Shown here piece by piece: positions 25,458-34,594 of a stretch of DNA of 64,000 nt. Source of the DNA: Planctomycetota bacterium (GTDB taxonomy: Bacteria; Planctomycetota; Planctomycetia; JALXBF01); assembly GCA_026991575.1 (NCBI GenBank), contig JALXBF010000105.1, positions 1 to 64,000 of the forward strand. Direction: 5' to 3'. The notes beneath the pieces were generated by a model. That model did no database searches and was not told where the DNA came from. It saw only the letters and a list, made by a program, of their open reading frames with translations. A program made the translations under genes and the position numbers. Positions within the stretch are counted from its first letter, which is position 1; each line of letters opens with the position of its first letter.

Positions 25458-27428
25458 TTAGTCCTGGGCAGCTTCTGCCTCGCGCTCCCAGCTGCGGAGC
25501 TCGCAGTAGCGGCAGCTCAGCTCACCGCCATCCTCCAGCAGTGCCTCGATCTCGCCGTCGGCCTGCTGATCGGAGGTCATGTTGCCCAGGTAGCGGTCGA
25601 CCGGAACCGACCGGACAGCGTTCTCGATCTGCTCCATGGCACGAGCGGCATGCATGAGCAGGGTGCTCAGGCGAATACCCTGCAGGGCGTTGAAGGTCAT
25701 CCGGGCATCGCCCTGGCGCTGCTCAGCATTCTGATCCATGGGCTCGGTCGTCTCGTCTTCGATCCCGTACTCGTAGTCGTACAGGTACCAGTCCTGCTCT
25801 TCGCCCATGGTGTCCTGCTCGGCGTCCCACGTCTCGCGCCGGTCCGCGCTGTCCGTTGAGAACATCTCTTCGTCGGCAATGCCCGCCGGCGTCTCGGTTC
25901 GACCGGCCTCGGACGCTTCCCAGGCGAAGTCGTCGATCTGCTCAGGATCGGTCGTTTCGACAGGAACATCCTGAGCCTGATCGAACTGACCGTCTGCCTC
26001 ACCATACTCGCTGTGCCAGGCGTCCGAGTAGTCGTCGTACCAATCACCGTCGAACTCTTGCTGGTCCGGTTCGCCGGCTTGGTCATCGGCATCGGCGTCG
26101 CTTTGACCATAGGAATCTTCGTACGGCGCGTCCCAGGCCATCTCTTCGCGGGACCGGCCGGTCTCGTCAATCTGCTCCTCAGCAATCGCGTCGCTGAGAA
26201 GAGCGTCGTCGGACGTTGCCTGGTCCTCGATGCGGCCCTGGCCGTCTAGGGTCTCCTCGTGGCTGCCATACAAGTCCTGCTCAAGGGTCTGCTCGTAGTC
26301 GTTCAAGGTGTCGGCCGAATCGCCGGCCGCAGCATCCAGCGCTTCCTGCTCCGGATCGATGCCGTAGTCGTCGTAGAGGTACGGTTCGGGCTCAGCCCAC
26401 TGGTCAGCCGCCTCGTTCTCCTCCTGCCAGCCCTGCTCGTAATGCTCGTCCCAGGCATCGCCAGTCGGCATGTCGACCTCGTCGGCCGTGTCGAAGGAGT
26501 ATTCGAGGTAGTCGTCGACATGGGACGGGTCGAGCGGCTGCTCGGATCGCTCGATCGCCTCGTCACCGATAAACGGCTCCTCGCCGTATGCCTCACGCAG
26601 GTCCATCTGGTCGGCGGCTGTGCCCGCTTCGCTCGGCTCGTCGCCGGTCAGGGCGCCGTAGTCGAACCAGGCCGGCGCGTCAGCATCGGCCTCTTCAGCA
26701 CGCACCGCCTCCGGGTCCTCGGCCTCGGCGGCCTCTTCTTGCTGAGCCGGATAGGGATCGTTGATCAGGTTGCGGTGGATCCAGTCCTCTTCGTCGAGCT
26801 GGTCTTCGTAGCGGAGCGGCTCGTCGTTGAGCTGCGCATCGGCGTCCGGCTCGTCTTCCTGCCAGCCGAATGCGTCCGGGTTCGTCTGTTCATTGAGCTC
26901 CTGCGCGATCTCGTCACCCGTGTGGCGGCTATCGCCATCGATCACTTCGGCGTCGTCGGACTGCGTCTCGGCGGCAAACTCTTCGAAGTACTCGTCGTTG
27001 AAGTCGCTATAGTAGTCCTCGCTGAAGAGCTCGTCACCGGATTCTGCATCGTTCCGCTCGGCACCAAGATTATCGGCCGCGTAATCCTGGTCCGCGCGAT
27101 CCGTACCAATAACGGAATCGTGGCAAGGGCAGGAGGGGTCGTTGCAGAAGCCGAGCTCATCGATGTAGTAATCTTCGTCGGAGCGGCTGTCCTGATCGGC
27201 CGCCACCTGCTCGCTCTGCCCTTCCCGGTCTGCGATGGCAGCGTTGACGAAGTAAACATCCGCCAGCTCGGCACGAAGCTTACACCAGTCGCCGGCGGTG
27301 ACAACCTGGTGAAGCAGACTCGTGTGCGCCGTGTTCCGCAGGGCCAGCTGCATGTCCGCTCGAACCAGCGACGCGCGACACGCGAGAGCACCTGCGGCAA
27401 CAGCGGCAAAATGCCACCATTTACGCAT
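25458..27428 (-). CDS. Secreted, highly acidic Asp/Glu/Tyr-rich protein of unknown function
   Basis: This 656-aa protein starts with an export signal (MRKWWHFAAVAAGALACRASLVRA) and a short normal segment (25-70). Almost all of residues 70-590 is low-complexity: Asp/Glu runs with Tyr and Trp spaced regularly (EDYYIDE, EDYYSDFNDEYFEEF, EPYLYDDYGIDPEQE, DWYDDYSDAWHSEYGE). Basic residues are scarce. Cysteines cluster at the two ends (FCNDPSCPCHD near 94-104; CRYC near 639-642). A less acidic helical segment (about 580-640) precedes the end. The ATG at 27428 follows GGAGGAAC. I recognise no family. The make-up suggests Ca2+ binding, a surface-matrix or adhesive role, and the place beside the Tad locus supports a cell-surface job; both are inference. 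Confidence 0.8.
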   Translation of the reverse strand: MRKWWHFAAVAAGALACRASLVRADMQLALRNTAHTSLLHQVVTAGDWCKLRAELADVYFVNAAIADREGQSEQVAADQDSRSDEDYYIDELGFCNDPSCPCHDSVIGTDRADQDYAADNLGAERNDAESGDELFSEDYYSDFNDEYFEEFAAETQSDDAEVIDGDSRHTGDEIAQELNEQTNPDAFGWQEDEPDADAQLNDEPLRYEDQLDEEDWIHRNLINDPYPAQQEEAAEAEDPEAVRAEEADADAPAWFDYGALTGDEPSEAGTAADQMDLREAYGEEPFIGDEAIERSEQPLDPSHVDDYLEYSFDTADEVDMPTGDAWDEHYEQGWQEENEAADQWAEPEPYLYDDYGIDPEQEALDAAAGDSADTLNDYEQTLEQDLYGSHEETLDGQGRIEDQATSDDALLSDAIAEEQIDETGRSREEMAWDAPYEDSYGQSDADADDQAGEPDQQEFDGDWYDDYSDAWHSEYGEADGQFDQAQDVPVETTDPEQIDDFAWEASEAGRTETPAGIADEEMFSTDSADRRETWDAEQDTMGEEQDWYLYDYEYGIEDETTEPMDQNAEQRQGDARMTFNALQGIRLSTLLMHAARAMEQIENAVRSVPVDRYLGNMTSDQQADGEIEALLEDGGELSCRYCELRSWEREAEAAQD

Positions 27429-27755
27429 GCTAGTTCCTCCAATCCGAGTCGCGTTGAAGCACAACGCAGACTACTGAGTCTTCGGACGGTCAAACGAGGC
27501 GGGTCAGCAAGGGCGAGGATCGCTTGCGTTCCATGACCGGATATCGGCGGCGCAAAATGGCGGTTATGGGCGATTTGGGTAGCGCAGGAGAGCGTGGCGA
27601 AGATAACAGGGAGATTGCTGGATGTGCCGGTTGTAGCTCACACTACCCCCCCGAAGACAGACCGAGCGTCGTCGGCCACCATGCTACAGTTGGGCGAGAC
27701 CGGCCCGAGCGTTGACCGGGCCGGCAGGCAGAACGAAGGTGGGAGGACGAAGACA
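27429..27755. other. Intergenic region between acidic-protein gene and second pilin
   Basis: These 327 bases separate two divergent genes and should hold both promoters. Ribosome-binding sites flank it (GGAGGAAC on the minus side, GGGAGGACGA at 27741-27750 on the plus side). I see no convincing -35/-10 pair, repeat or RNA fold. Confidence 0.6.
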
Positions 27756-27947
27756 ATGGCGCGAGCGGTGGGTCCGAATCAGCGGCGGAGACGGACAGGG
27801 GCAACGGTGGTGGAGTACGCTATCATGTTGGTCTTGGTGGCTGTCGTTGTCCTAGCAGCCATTTCGGCGCTCGGGACGGCCACCTCGGAAAGCTTCGAAA
27901 CCTCGCGGGACCAGATCGCGGCCGCTGTCAACAGTAACACGCCGTGA
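27756..27947 (+). CDS. Second Flp-like pilin, divergent from the Tad locus
   Basis: A 63-aa protein with a basic leader (MARAVGPNQRRRRTG) then ATVVEYAIMLVLVAVVVLAAISAL, matching the Flp pattern GAT-VEYA of the pilin at 25017-25214. After the hydrophobic helix comes GTATSESFETSRDQIAAAVN, unlike the main pilin's tail. The ATG at 27756 has GGGAGGACGA 10 bases upstream; the frame extends further upstream but without Flp-like sequence. It lies on the opposite strand to the Tad operon, head-to-head with the acidic-protein gene. It is likely a minor or alternative pilin handled by the same TadV. Confidence 0.82.
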   Translation: MARAVGPNQRRRRTGATVVEYAIMLVLVAVVVLAAISALGTATSESFETSRDQIAAAVNSNTP

Positions 27948-27963
27948 CCCAGCCGCACGCGGC

Positions 27964-29325
27964 TCAGAGCATTCCGGCCTGGTGCAACCGGTCCAGCGTG
28001 GCGTCAACGGCAGCTACCGTTCGCTCTACGTCCTCTTCCGTGTGCGCTGCATTACTCATGCCGCGCAACCCGGGCACGTCCACACCGGCCAGCAGCATGC
28101 CCAGACGGAAAGCATACCGCAGCGGCGCAGGCACCGCCGTGGCCAGCTCATGCCAGCGGGCACCGGGTGGCCAGCGATAGTCGCGTGGTTCGGGCACATC
28201 GGACGCAGCCGGGTAGATGTAGAAGTCCGAGAAACGGCCGTAGGCGACCCAGCGCACGCTGCGGCGGGCAAACAGTTCATTGAGTCGGATGCGCAGTTGA
28301 CGGGCAACCCGGTTCGCCTGCTCCGCCGCCTGCCCGTCGGCCACTTTTCGCAACGTGGTGATCCCGGCGCTGGCCGACAGCGGGTTGGCGTTGAAGGTAC
28401 CCGGATGTGGCATCTTCTGGCCTGCTCGGTTCGCGAACGCCAGCAGTGCCAACACATCCTCTCTGCCACCGACGCAGCCACCAGGCAGACCACCGGCAAG
28501 GATCTTCGCAAAGGTCGATAAGTCCGGACGGATCCCGAACCGTCCCTGAGCCCCCCCTGGGTGAACTCGGAAGCCCGTGATCACCTCGTCGAAGATCAGC
28601 AGCACGCCGGCTTCGGCGGTCACGGCGCGCAAGTCGCTCAGGAATGTCTCGTCCGTCGGGACAAGCCCGTAGTGGCCGCCGGTCGGTTCCAGAATCACGC
28701 ACCCGATTGCTTGGTCGGTACGCAACGCCCGGACCACAGCGTCGATGTCGTTGGGCGGCACCAGCACGGTGTCCTGACGCACCTCATCGAGCAACCCGGG
28801 CACGTTTCGCTCAAAGGGGGGATCAGCACCTTGAATCAGAAAATCATTCCAGCCGTGGAAATGCCCGTAGAACTTGAGCACCTTGGGCTTCCCAGTGAAC
28901 ATGCGCGCAAGCCGCAGCGCCATCATCGTCGCCTCGGTGCCGCTGCTGGTAAACCTCAATCGTTCGACCGACGGGACCAGCCGCTGCACCAACTCCCCCC
29001 ACTCCAGCTCCAGGCGATGGCACGCCCCCGGATGTGTGCCTCGTTCGATCTGGTGCTGCACTGCCGCGACCACGTCCGGGTCACTGTGCCCGAACATCAA
29101 CGCACCGTGGCCGGACCACCAGTCAACCAGCTCGTGACCTTCCACCGTCCACTTGCGGCTACCGCGAGCCTCTTCGACGTACGGTGGGAACGGTTCAAGG
29201 TAGCGTGCATCGTGCGTAACGCCGTTGGGAAACAGCTCCCCGGCTCGCTCGTACAGCAACCGGGAGCGGTGAAACCGCTCGGCGTACTCGTCGATCAGAC
29301 TGGCAGGTAGACTGGCTGTACTCAT
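27964..29325 (-). CDS. Class III aminotransferase of the glutamate-1-semialdehyde aminomutase (HemL-like) group
   Basis: This 453-aa PLP enzyme has LFPNGVTHDARYLEPFPPY, SSGTEATMMALRLARMFTG (about 126-144), KFYGHFHGWND, LLIFDEVITGFRVHPGGAQ and the PLP lysine region STFAKILAGGLPGGCVGG (Lys near 275). These marks fit the HemL branch, which moves the amino group of glutamate-1-semialdehyde to make 5-aminolevulinate. However, it sits 14 bases behind an Aas-like lipid acyltransferase gene, not with heme genes. Many HemL-like proteins are not true HemL. I keep the broader family call; a second hemL elsewhere in the genome would favour another role. Confidence 0.87.
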   Translation of the reverse strand: MSTASLPASLIDEYAERFHRSRLLYERAGELFPNGVTHDARYLEPFPPYVEEARGSRKWTVEGHELVDWWSGHGALMFGHSDPDVVAAVQHQIERGTHPGACHRLELEWGELVQRLVPSVERLRFTSSGTEATMMALRLARMFTGKPKVLKFYGHFHGWNDFLIQGADPPFERNVPGLLDEVRQDTVLVPPNDIDAVVRALRTDQAIGCVILEPTGGHYGLVPTDETFLSDLRAVTAEAGVLLIFDEVITGFRVHPGGAQGRFGIRPDLSTFAKILAGGLPGGCVGGREDVLALLAFANRAGQKMPHPGTFNANPLSASAGITTLRKVADGQAAEQANRVARQLRIRLNELFARRSVRWVAYGRFSDFYIYPAASDVPEPRDYRWPPGARWHELATAVPAPLRYAFRLGMLLAGVDVPGLRGMSNAAHTEEDVERTVAAVDATLDRLHQAGML

Positions 29326-29339
29326 CGGTTGCTTCCCCG

Positions 29340-32300
29340 CTAACTGGCCGCGCGGTCTGCGGTGGCGCGTGCCGTGGGCTTTTGGCTCAGCTCCAGCGCA
29401 AGCCGCTTGGCCTGGCGCAGATCGAGCTTCCCGGTAGGCAATGCCGGTAGCTCCGGCACCTCAAAGAACATGTTCCGTGCCGGGATCCACAAGTTGGGTA
29501 GGCCAGCGTTCTTGAGCCGCTCGTAGATCACGTCCACCGGCTCAGGCAGCGGCTCGTGCAGCACCACAAGCCGCTCCCCTTTGGTCGCGTCCGGCACGCC
29601 GAGCACGGCAATGCCGATATCATCGGCCTGGATCACCTGCCGCAGCGCCTCCTCCACCCTGACGTGCGGCACCATCTCGCCGCCGATCTTGGAGAATCGC
29701 GCAAGGCGGTCCGTAATCATGATGAAGCCGTCCTCATCGACCCGGGCAACATCACCGGTCATGTACCAGCCATCCTGCAGCACCTGCTTGGTAAGCCGCG
29801 GCCGTTTCAGGTAGCCCTTCATCACGTTGGGCCCGTACACGTAGAGCATGCCGTCGTGGCCCGGGCCAAGTGGCTCATTGCTGTCCAGGTCGCGCACCTG
29901 GACAGCGACCCCGAAGATCGGATGGCCCACCGTGCCCGGCTTCGGCCCGGTGGGCAGGCCGTCGGCACCGACCAGGGTGGTGGTGTTGACGCTGACCACC
30001 GGCGATAGCTCCGTGCAGCCGTAGCCTTCCAGAGGCTCAACGCCGAACCGATCGCGGAACGCCGCCGCCACCTGGGCCGGCAATTTCTCCGCCCCCGTAA
30101 TCACCAGACGCAGGGACCGGAACTGCTCGGCCGGAATCCGCCGGATGTAGCTGCGCAGGAAGGTCGGCGTGCTGCACAGAATCGTGCCCTGTTCCCGTTC
30201 GGTCAGCTCACCGATCGCCTTCGGTTCAAGCGGGCTGGGATGGTAGACTGCCCCGGCCCCCACAAAGAACGGCACCCAGAGGTTGGTTAGGAAACCGAAC
30301 GAGTGGAACAGCGGCAGCGTGCCGACGAGACGATCGGACGGCACCGGCGTAATCGCCTGGATAACCGCCTGGGCATTGCTGAGCACGTTGTGATGCGTCA
30401 GCATCACCCCTTTGGGATCCCCGGTGCTGCCGCTGGAAAAGATCACCGTCAGCAGGTCGTCTGGGTCGTAGTCGGGCATGCGAAAGACGAGCTTCTCAAC
30501 CAGCCAGATCGGCAGCACGTAGGCAGCCAGTGCTGCGATCAGCTTGTCGGAAATGGTCACCTCATTGCGTAGGTCTTCCAGTACGGTGGGTTCCACGGGA
30601 AGCTCGATTCGGATCCGGCTCAGCAGCTTACGCGACGTCAGGATCGTTCGGATACCGCATTGCGCGACGGCCGACTCGATCGCCTCCTGCGACGCGGTGA
30701 AGTTCAGGTTGACGGGCACTTTGCCCATGAAGATCAGGCTGAGGTTCGTCATGCAGCCGCCGACGGAGGGGGGCAGGATCACGCCAACCATCTGCTCGTC
30801 GCGGTCCAGCTTGCGCCGCAGCAGCCGGCTGAGCACCACCGCCCGAAGCAGCGCCTGGCGATAGGTCAGGCGGACGCCGGTCGTATCGGCCATGCAGAGG
30901 TTGCGGGGATAGCGGCGGAAGGCGCGGAGCAGATACCAGGGGAGTGTCTTTTCATGGTGCCGTTGCTCGATGAGCTGGTCGGCAGCCAGCTGCTGAACTT
31001 CCTGCCGCACCTGCCACCACGGCGTGCTGCTGGCTAGCGGCGCGCCGAACGCGACCTCTACCGGATGACCGCGGCGTAGGCGCACGTCCACCGTGCACCA
31101 GAGGCCGTGCAGTGTGCAGACCCTGCCCCAGCCCCGGTTTACGCTGACCGGGACGATCGCCGGGCAGTAACGCTGGACGATCCGCCAGAACAGGTGGCGG
31201 AAGCGACCGCGTTCCCGGGTTTGCGCATCGAAATGTCCTTCGTTCATCAGGCACACGATTTCGCCGCGCGCAAACGCGGCACGCACTTCGCGCAGTGCTG
31301 CTGCCAGGCCGGCGGCATCCGACGACCGCGCGGCAACCACGATCGGATCCAGCAACTCCAGGGCATACCGGGCCGCCGGATCCGCGGCCGCGTCCTCCGG
31401 CACAACGAATCGCATCCGTCGCGGCACCGCCGCGCGGACCAACAGCAGATCAGGCAGGTCCAGGTGGGTGGTGACCAACAACACCGGGCCGCTGTCAGGA
31501 ACGTTCTGGCTGTCAATGACGCGCAGCAGCCGGGCCCCGTTCGTATGCAACCGGACGGCTAGTTCCAGCAGCGTGTGGGGTGCGATCAGCACCAGCACCA
31601 CAGCACCAGCCAGCGCGCTGACCAGGCCCGCCAGAACCACGTAGCGGCCAAGGACCAGCGCCCCCAGGACGCCAAGCACGGCCGCAACGCCCGCCACTAA
31701 CCGTCCGCGGAGCATCGTGGCCAACACGCCTTCCCACGCGCCCACTTGACGGAGCAACACGGAAGGCGACGGGGCCAGTGCTCCCAGGCCAGTGCCGATC
31801 ACAAACCATGACGCCGTCTCCTGCCACATCCCCGCAGAAAGCGCCAGGTTCAAGGCACAGCCCAGGGACACCAGCAGGCTGCCGCCCAACAACGTGGCCA
31901 GCTCATAGCGGCCGCGCGACGCCATGGCGGCAAGCAGATGGCCGAACGCCACACCAATCGAGGCGGTAACCAGCAGGACCACGTTGCGTGCCAGGCCCCC
32001 GCTGCTCAAGAACAGAATGTGCGCCGCGAAAGCAGCCGCAAAGAACGCCCACAGGGCCATGGCCGTAAGCCAGGCCCAGAGAAGGTCACGTGCCGAGGGG
32101 GGCAAGGCCTCCGTCGACCGAAGCGGCCACCGCTCCCTGCGATCCCGGATGTCCGGCACGTAGAGCGCCGTCAGCGCGACACCGCTAGAAAGCATCAGGA
32201 GCCAGAGTACCGACGAGGGCACATCCCCCTGCGCCAGACGCACCCCGAACAACGTGCCCAGCCCGATTGCCACCCACGCAGCGGCTCGCAGCTGACTGTC

Positions 32301-32726
32301 CAGGTACGCGGCCTCACTGAGGTGGCATGACTGAGTGAGCAACCGGTCGAGGGCCGCACGGTACATGCCCAGCACGGCACCGAGACCGAGTAAGCAGACG
32401 ACGGCCAGCAGGTCACGGCCAGTCACCACGCCGAATGCGCCGATGACCAGCAGGGGCAACTGCACAAGGAGGCATAGCCAGAGCGTCCGCTGCAGTTGCC
32501 AGCGATGACGGAGCAGAACGGCAAGGGAGTTGGCCACGGCGCCAGCACCGCCCAGGACGGCAACGAACAGCGCCGCGTAAATCTGGCCGAAATCGGGTGC
32601 CTCCTGCTGCCGAGCCCACCACACCAGCGCGGCAAAGGCAGCAGCCTGGAACACGATTAGGATATTGGCGATCACCAGCGCTACCAACTGGTGCGCCGGC
32701 ACAGACAGCGTGCGACGGCTAATCAT
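29340..32726 (-). CDS. aas: Aas-like fusion: MFS-type transporter, PlsC acyltransferase and acyl-ACP/CoA synthetase
   Basis: This 1128-aa protein joins three parts. Residues 1-400 are a membrane domain with about ten to twelve helices, like the LplT lysophospholipid flippase. Residues about 405-610 are a PlsC-type acyltransferase with the H-x4-D motif in THLDLPD (His near 418) and MNEGHFD. Residues about 620-1110 are an AMP-forming acyl synthetase with FSSGSTGDPKGVMLTHHN (about 763-780), GYGCTELSPV, YMTGDVARVDEDGF and a C-terminal LPTGKLDLRQ with the acyl-transfer Lys. Together these recapture, re-acylate and activate fatty acid for lysophospholipids. The ATG at 32726 follows GTGGAGCC. The fusion of LplT and Aas parts is known in some bacteria. 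Confidence 0.9.
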   Translation of the reverse strand: MISRRTLSVPAHQLVALVIANILIVFQAAAFAALVWWARQQEAPDFGQIYAALFVAVLGGAGAVANSLAVLLRHRWQLQRTLWLCLLVQLPLLVIGAFGVVTGRDLLAVVCLLGLGAVLGMYRAALDRLLTQSCHLSEAAYLDSQLRAAAWVAIGLGTLFGVRLAQGDVPSSVLWLLMLSSGVALTALYVPDIRDRRERWPLRSTEALPPSARDLLWAWLTAMALWAFFAAAFAAHILFLSSGGLARNVVLLVTASIGVAFGHLLAAMASRGRYELATLLGGSLLVSLGCALNLALSAGMWQETASWFVIGTGLGALAPSPSVLLRQVGAWEGVLATMLRGRLVAGVAAVLGVLGALVLGRYVVLAGLVSALAGAVVLVLIAPHTLLELAVRLHTNGARLLRVIDSQNVPDSGPVLLVTTHLDLPDLLLVRAAVPRRMRFVVPEDAAADPAARYALELLDPIVVAARSSDAAGLAAALREVRAAFARGEIVCLMNEGHFDAQTRERGRFRHLFWRIVQRYCPAIVPVSVNRGWGRVCTLHGLWCTVDVRLRRGHPVEVAFGAPLASSTPWWQVRQEVQQLAADQLIEQRHHEKTLPWYLLRAFRRYPRNLCMADTTGVRLTYRQALLRAVVLSRLLRRKLDRDEQMVGVILPPSVGGCMTNLSLIFMGKVPVNLNFTASQEAIESAVAQCGIRTILTSRKLLSRIRIELPVEPTVLEDLRNEVTISDKLIAALAAYVLPIWLVEKLVFRMPDYDPDDLLTVIFSSGSTGDPKGVMLTHHNVLSNAQAVIQAITPVPSDRLVGTLPLFHSFGFLTNLWVPFFVGAGAVYHPSPLEPKAIGELTEREQGTILCSTPTFLRSYIRRIPAEQFRSLRLVITGAEKLPAQVAAAFRDRFGVEPLEGYGCTELSPVVSVNTTTLVGADGLPTGPKPGTVGHPIFGVAVQVRDLDSNEPLGPGHDGMLYVYGPNVMKGYLKRPRLTKQVLQDGWYMTGDVARVDEDGFIMITDRLARFSKIGGEMVPHVRVEEALRQVIQADDIGIAVLGVPDATKGERLVVLHEPLPEPVDVIYERLKNAGLPNLWIPARNMFFEVPELPALPTGKLDLRQAKRLALELSQKPTARATADRAAS

Positions 32727-32893
32727 GTTGGCTCCACACAGCACCACTGCGGCGGGGACGCCGCCAGACGGGCACCGGTTGCGTGCCTTCTACCTACCGG
32801 CACGCACAGTTTAAGGGCTTTCGCGGACACGGGGCAAGGGCACCGCGTGGGCAAGGGTGCACCGGGGATCAAGTCAGCACCGAGGAAGGCGAC

Positions 32894-34594
32894 ATGCCAA
32901 GGCGTAACCGCGGTCACGGCGAGTCCATGCTCTTCGGCGCCGGCATACGCTGGGTGCCCATCGCGGTGTTGCTCGCCCCAGTACTGGTTCTGGTCGTGAC
33001 CGCGATTCGGAACAGCGCTGAGCTCGCGTCGGCGACAACCAGGTTCAACCTCTGGCAACTCTTGGCCAACACGGTCAGCGTTGCGGCCGTGGCTGCAGTC
33101 ATTGCCGCAATCATCGGTCTGCCCCTCGGGCTAATGCTTGGTGAGTGCCGTGTGCTGGGCCGTCGCTTCGTCCTCATGCTCTTGGCCCTCGCCTTGGTGC
33201 TCCCGGCCGAACTGCATGCAATGGCCTGGTTTGGCTGGTTCGGTTCCGGCTCGGCGGCGGCAACTGCATGGCAGTTTGAGCTGCTTGAGCGCGTGCTGCG
33301 CGTCGTGCTGCATCAGCTTTCGGCACAGGTTGCCCAGACCGGACAGGTGTCGTACTGGGCCAAGGTACTTGCGGCCGGCTGGGTCCATGGTCTGCTGGGC
33401 AGCGCTATCGTGGCTCTGACCATTCAGCTCGGCCTGCGCGCGATCGCCGATGAGGTTCGCGACGCGGCCAGCCTGGACGCTTCGCCACTGCGCGCGCTGC
33501 GACACGTGCTGCTGCCACAAACTCGATGGGCGCTTGCCTCAGGCGTGCTGCTGGCCGTGCTGCTCAGCGTCACCGAGATCGCAGTCGTGGACCTGATCCA
33601 GCTATGGACGCTTGCCGATGCGATCTACGTTGCATTCCAGCTGGACGGACAGCTCTACGGGGCAGCGGCGCTGTCGCTGCCGCTAGCGGTGCTGCTAGCT
33701 GCCATCGGCTCCGTGACGCTCTACAGCCTGCGCACCGAAAGGCTCTACGGCCCTGAGCAGACCATCCCGACGATCCATCGGCGGCGCCGATCGATGTTTG
33801 GCGGTGCTGTGGTAGGCATCGTGGCCACGCTCGTCTGCTGGACAGTTGCCCTGGCACTGGTCGCCATACCTCTTGCCACGCTGCTCGTCCGCGCTGCCGG
33901 CGTGGCTCCGGATGGTCCCCTGATCGGGCTCTTGATTCAGAGTCGATCCGTCGTTGTCAACGAACTCGCCGTCAGCTTGTTCCTCGCTACGGCGGCAGCC
34001 GCAGTGGCCGTCGCAGTGGCATGCCCATGGGGCTGGAGCGCAACACGACCCGAACGCTCCCGCGTGCCGAGCAACTCGTTAAGGCTGGCCATGGCGGTCG
34101 GCGCCCTTGCCCCCCCGCTAATCGGGTTGGCCGTGGCCAACTTCGCATTGGCCGTGAGCGTCGACCTGTACGATTCGTACGTGCCGGCTGTCTGGGCACT
34201 GGCGATACGTTGCCTGCCGCCGGCTCTCGTGCTGCTGCCGTGGGCTACGAGCAGGTTGCCGGCAGAGCTGTTTGCAGCAGCGGAGCTTGACGGTGCAGGG
34301 GCTTTCCAGCTGATTCGGTGGATCTGGCTGCCACTCTGCTTGCCTGTCCTGGCGGCAGCGTTTGTGTTGGCGGTGGCCGTGGCGGCGGCGGATGTGGGCA
34401 CGGCGGTGGTGTGCGTGCCACCCGGGATCCCGCCGCTGACGGTCCGGCTGTTCCATCTGCTTCACTACGGCTTTGATGACTATGTCGCCGGCCTTGCGCT
34501 GTGGCTAGCCCTGGCAGTGTTGGCCATCGGCGGCGTCGCCATCGGGCTGCTGGGACGGCTGAGCCGCCGATCCGAAGGAGGCTGCCTGCGATGA
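32894..34594 (+). CDS. Two-domain ABC transporter permease (iron/thiamine type, FbpB/ThiP-like)
   Basis: This 566-aa membrane protein has two permease halves, each with about six helices. EAA-like loops are near 165-205 (IADEVRDAASLDASPLRALRHVLLPQTRWAL) and about 480-510 (LPAELFAAAELDGAGAFQLIRWIWLPL). This layout is the FbpB/ThiP/PotB-like family for ferric iron, thiamine or similar solutes. No ATPase or substrate-binding protein is adjacent, so the substrate is unknown. The ATG at 32894 follows AGGAAGG. Its stop overlaps the start of rmlD (ATGA), so the two are translationally coupled, an unusual pairing. Confidence 0.88.
   Translation: MPRRNRGHGESMLFGAGIRWVPIAVLLAPVLVLVVTAIRNSAELASATTRFNLWQLLANTVSVAAVAAVIAAIIGLPLGLMLGECRVLGRRFVLMLLALALVLPAELHAMAWFGWFGSGSAAATAWQFELLERVLRVVLHQLSAQVAQTGQVSYWAKVLAAGWVHGLLGSAIVALTIQLGLRAIADEVRDAASLDASPLRALRHVLLPQTRWALASGVLLAVLLSVTEIAVVDLIQLWTLADAIYVAFQLDGQLYGAAALSLPLAVLLAAIGSVTLYSLRTERLYGPEQTIPTIHRRRRSMFGGAVVGIVATLVCWTVALALVAIPLATLLVRAAGVAPDGPLIGLLIQSRSVVVNELAVSLFLATAAAAVAVAVACPWGWSATRPERSRVPSNSLRLAMAVGALAPPLIGLAVANFALAVSVDLYDSYVPAVWALAIRCLPPALVLLPWATSRLPAELFAAAELDGAGAFQLIRWIWLPLCLPVLAAAFVLAVAVAAADVGTAVVCVPPGIPPLTVRLFHLLHYGFDDYVAGLALWLALAVLAIGGVAIGLLGRLSRRSEGGCLR

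Noticed and set aside
26259..27536. A 425-codon plus-strand frame opposite the acidic protein
   Set aside because: It is the mirror of Asp/Glu-rich codons (giving Val/Leu/Arg-rich sequence); no ribosome site, and the minus-strand gene has a signal peptide, ribosome site and terminator.
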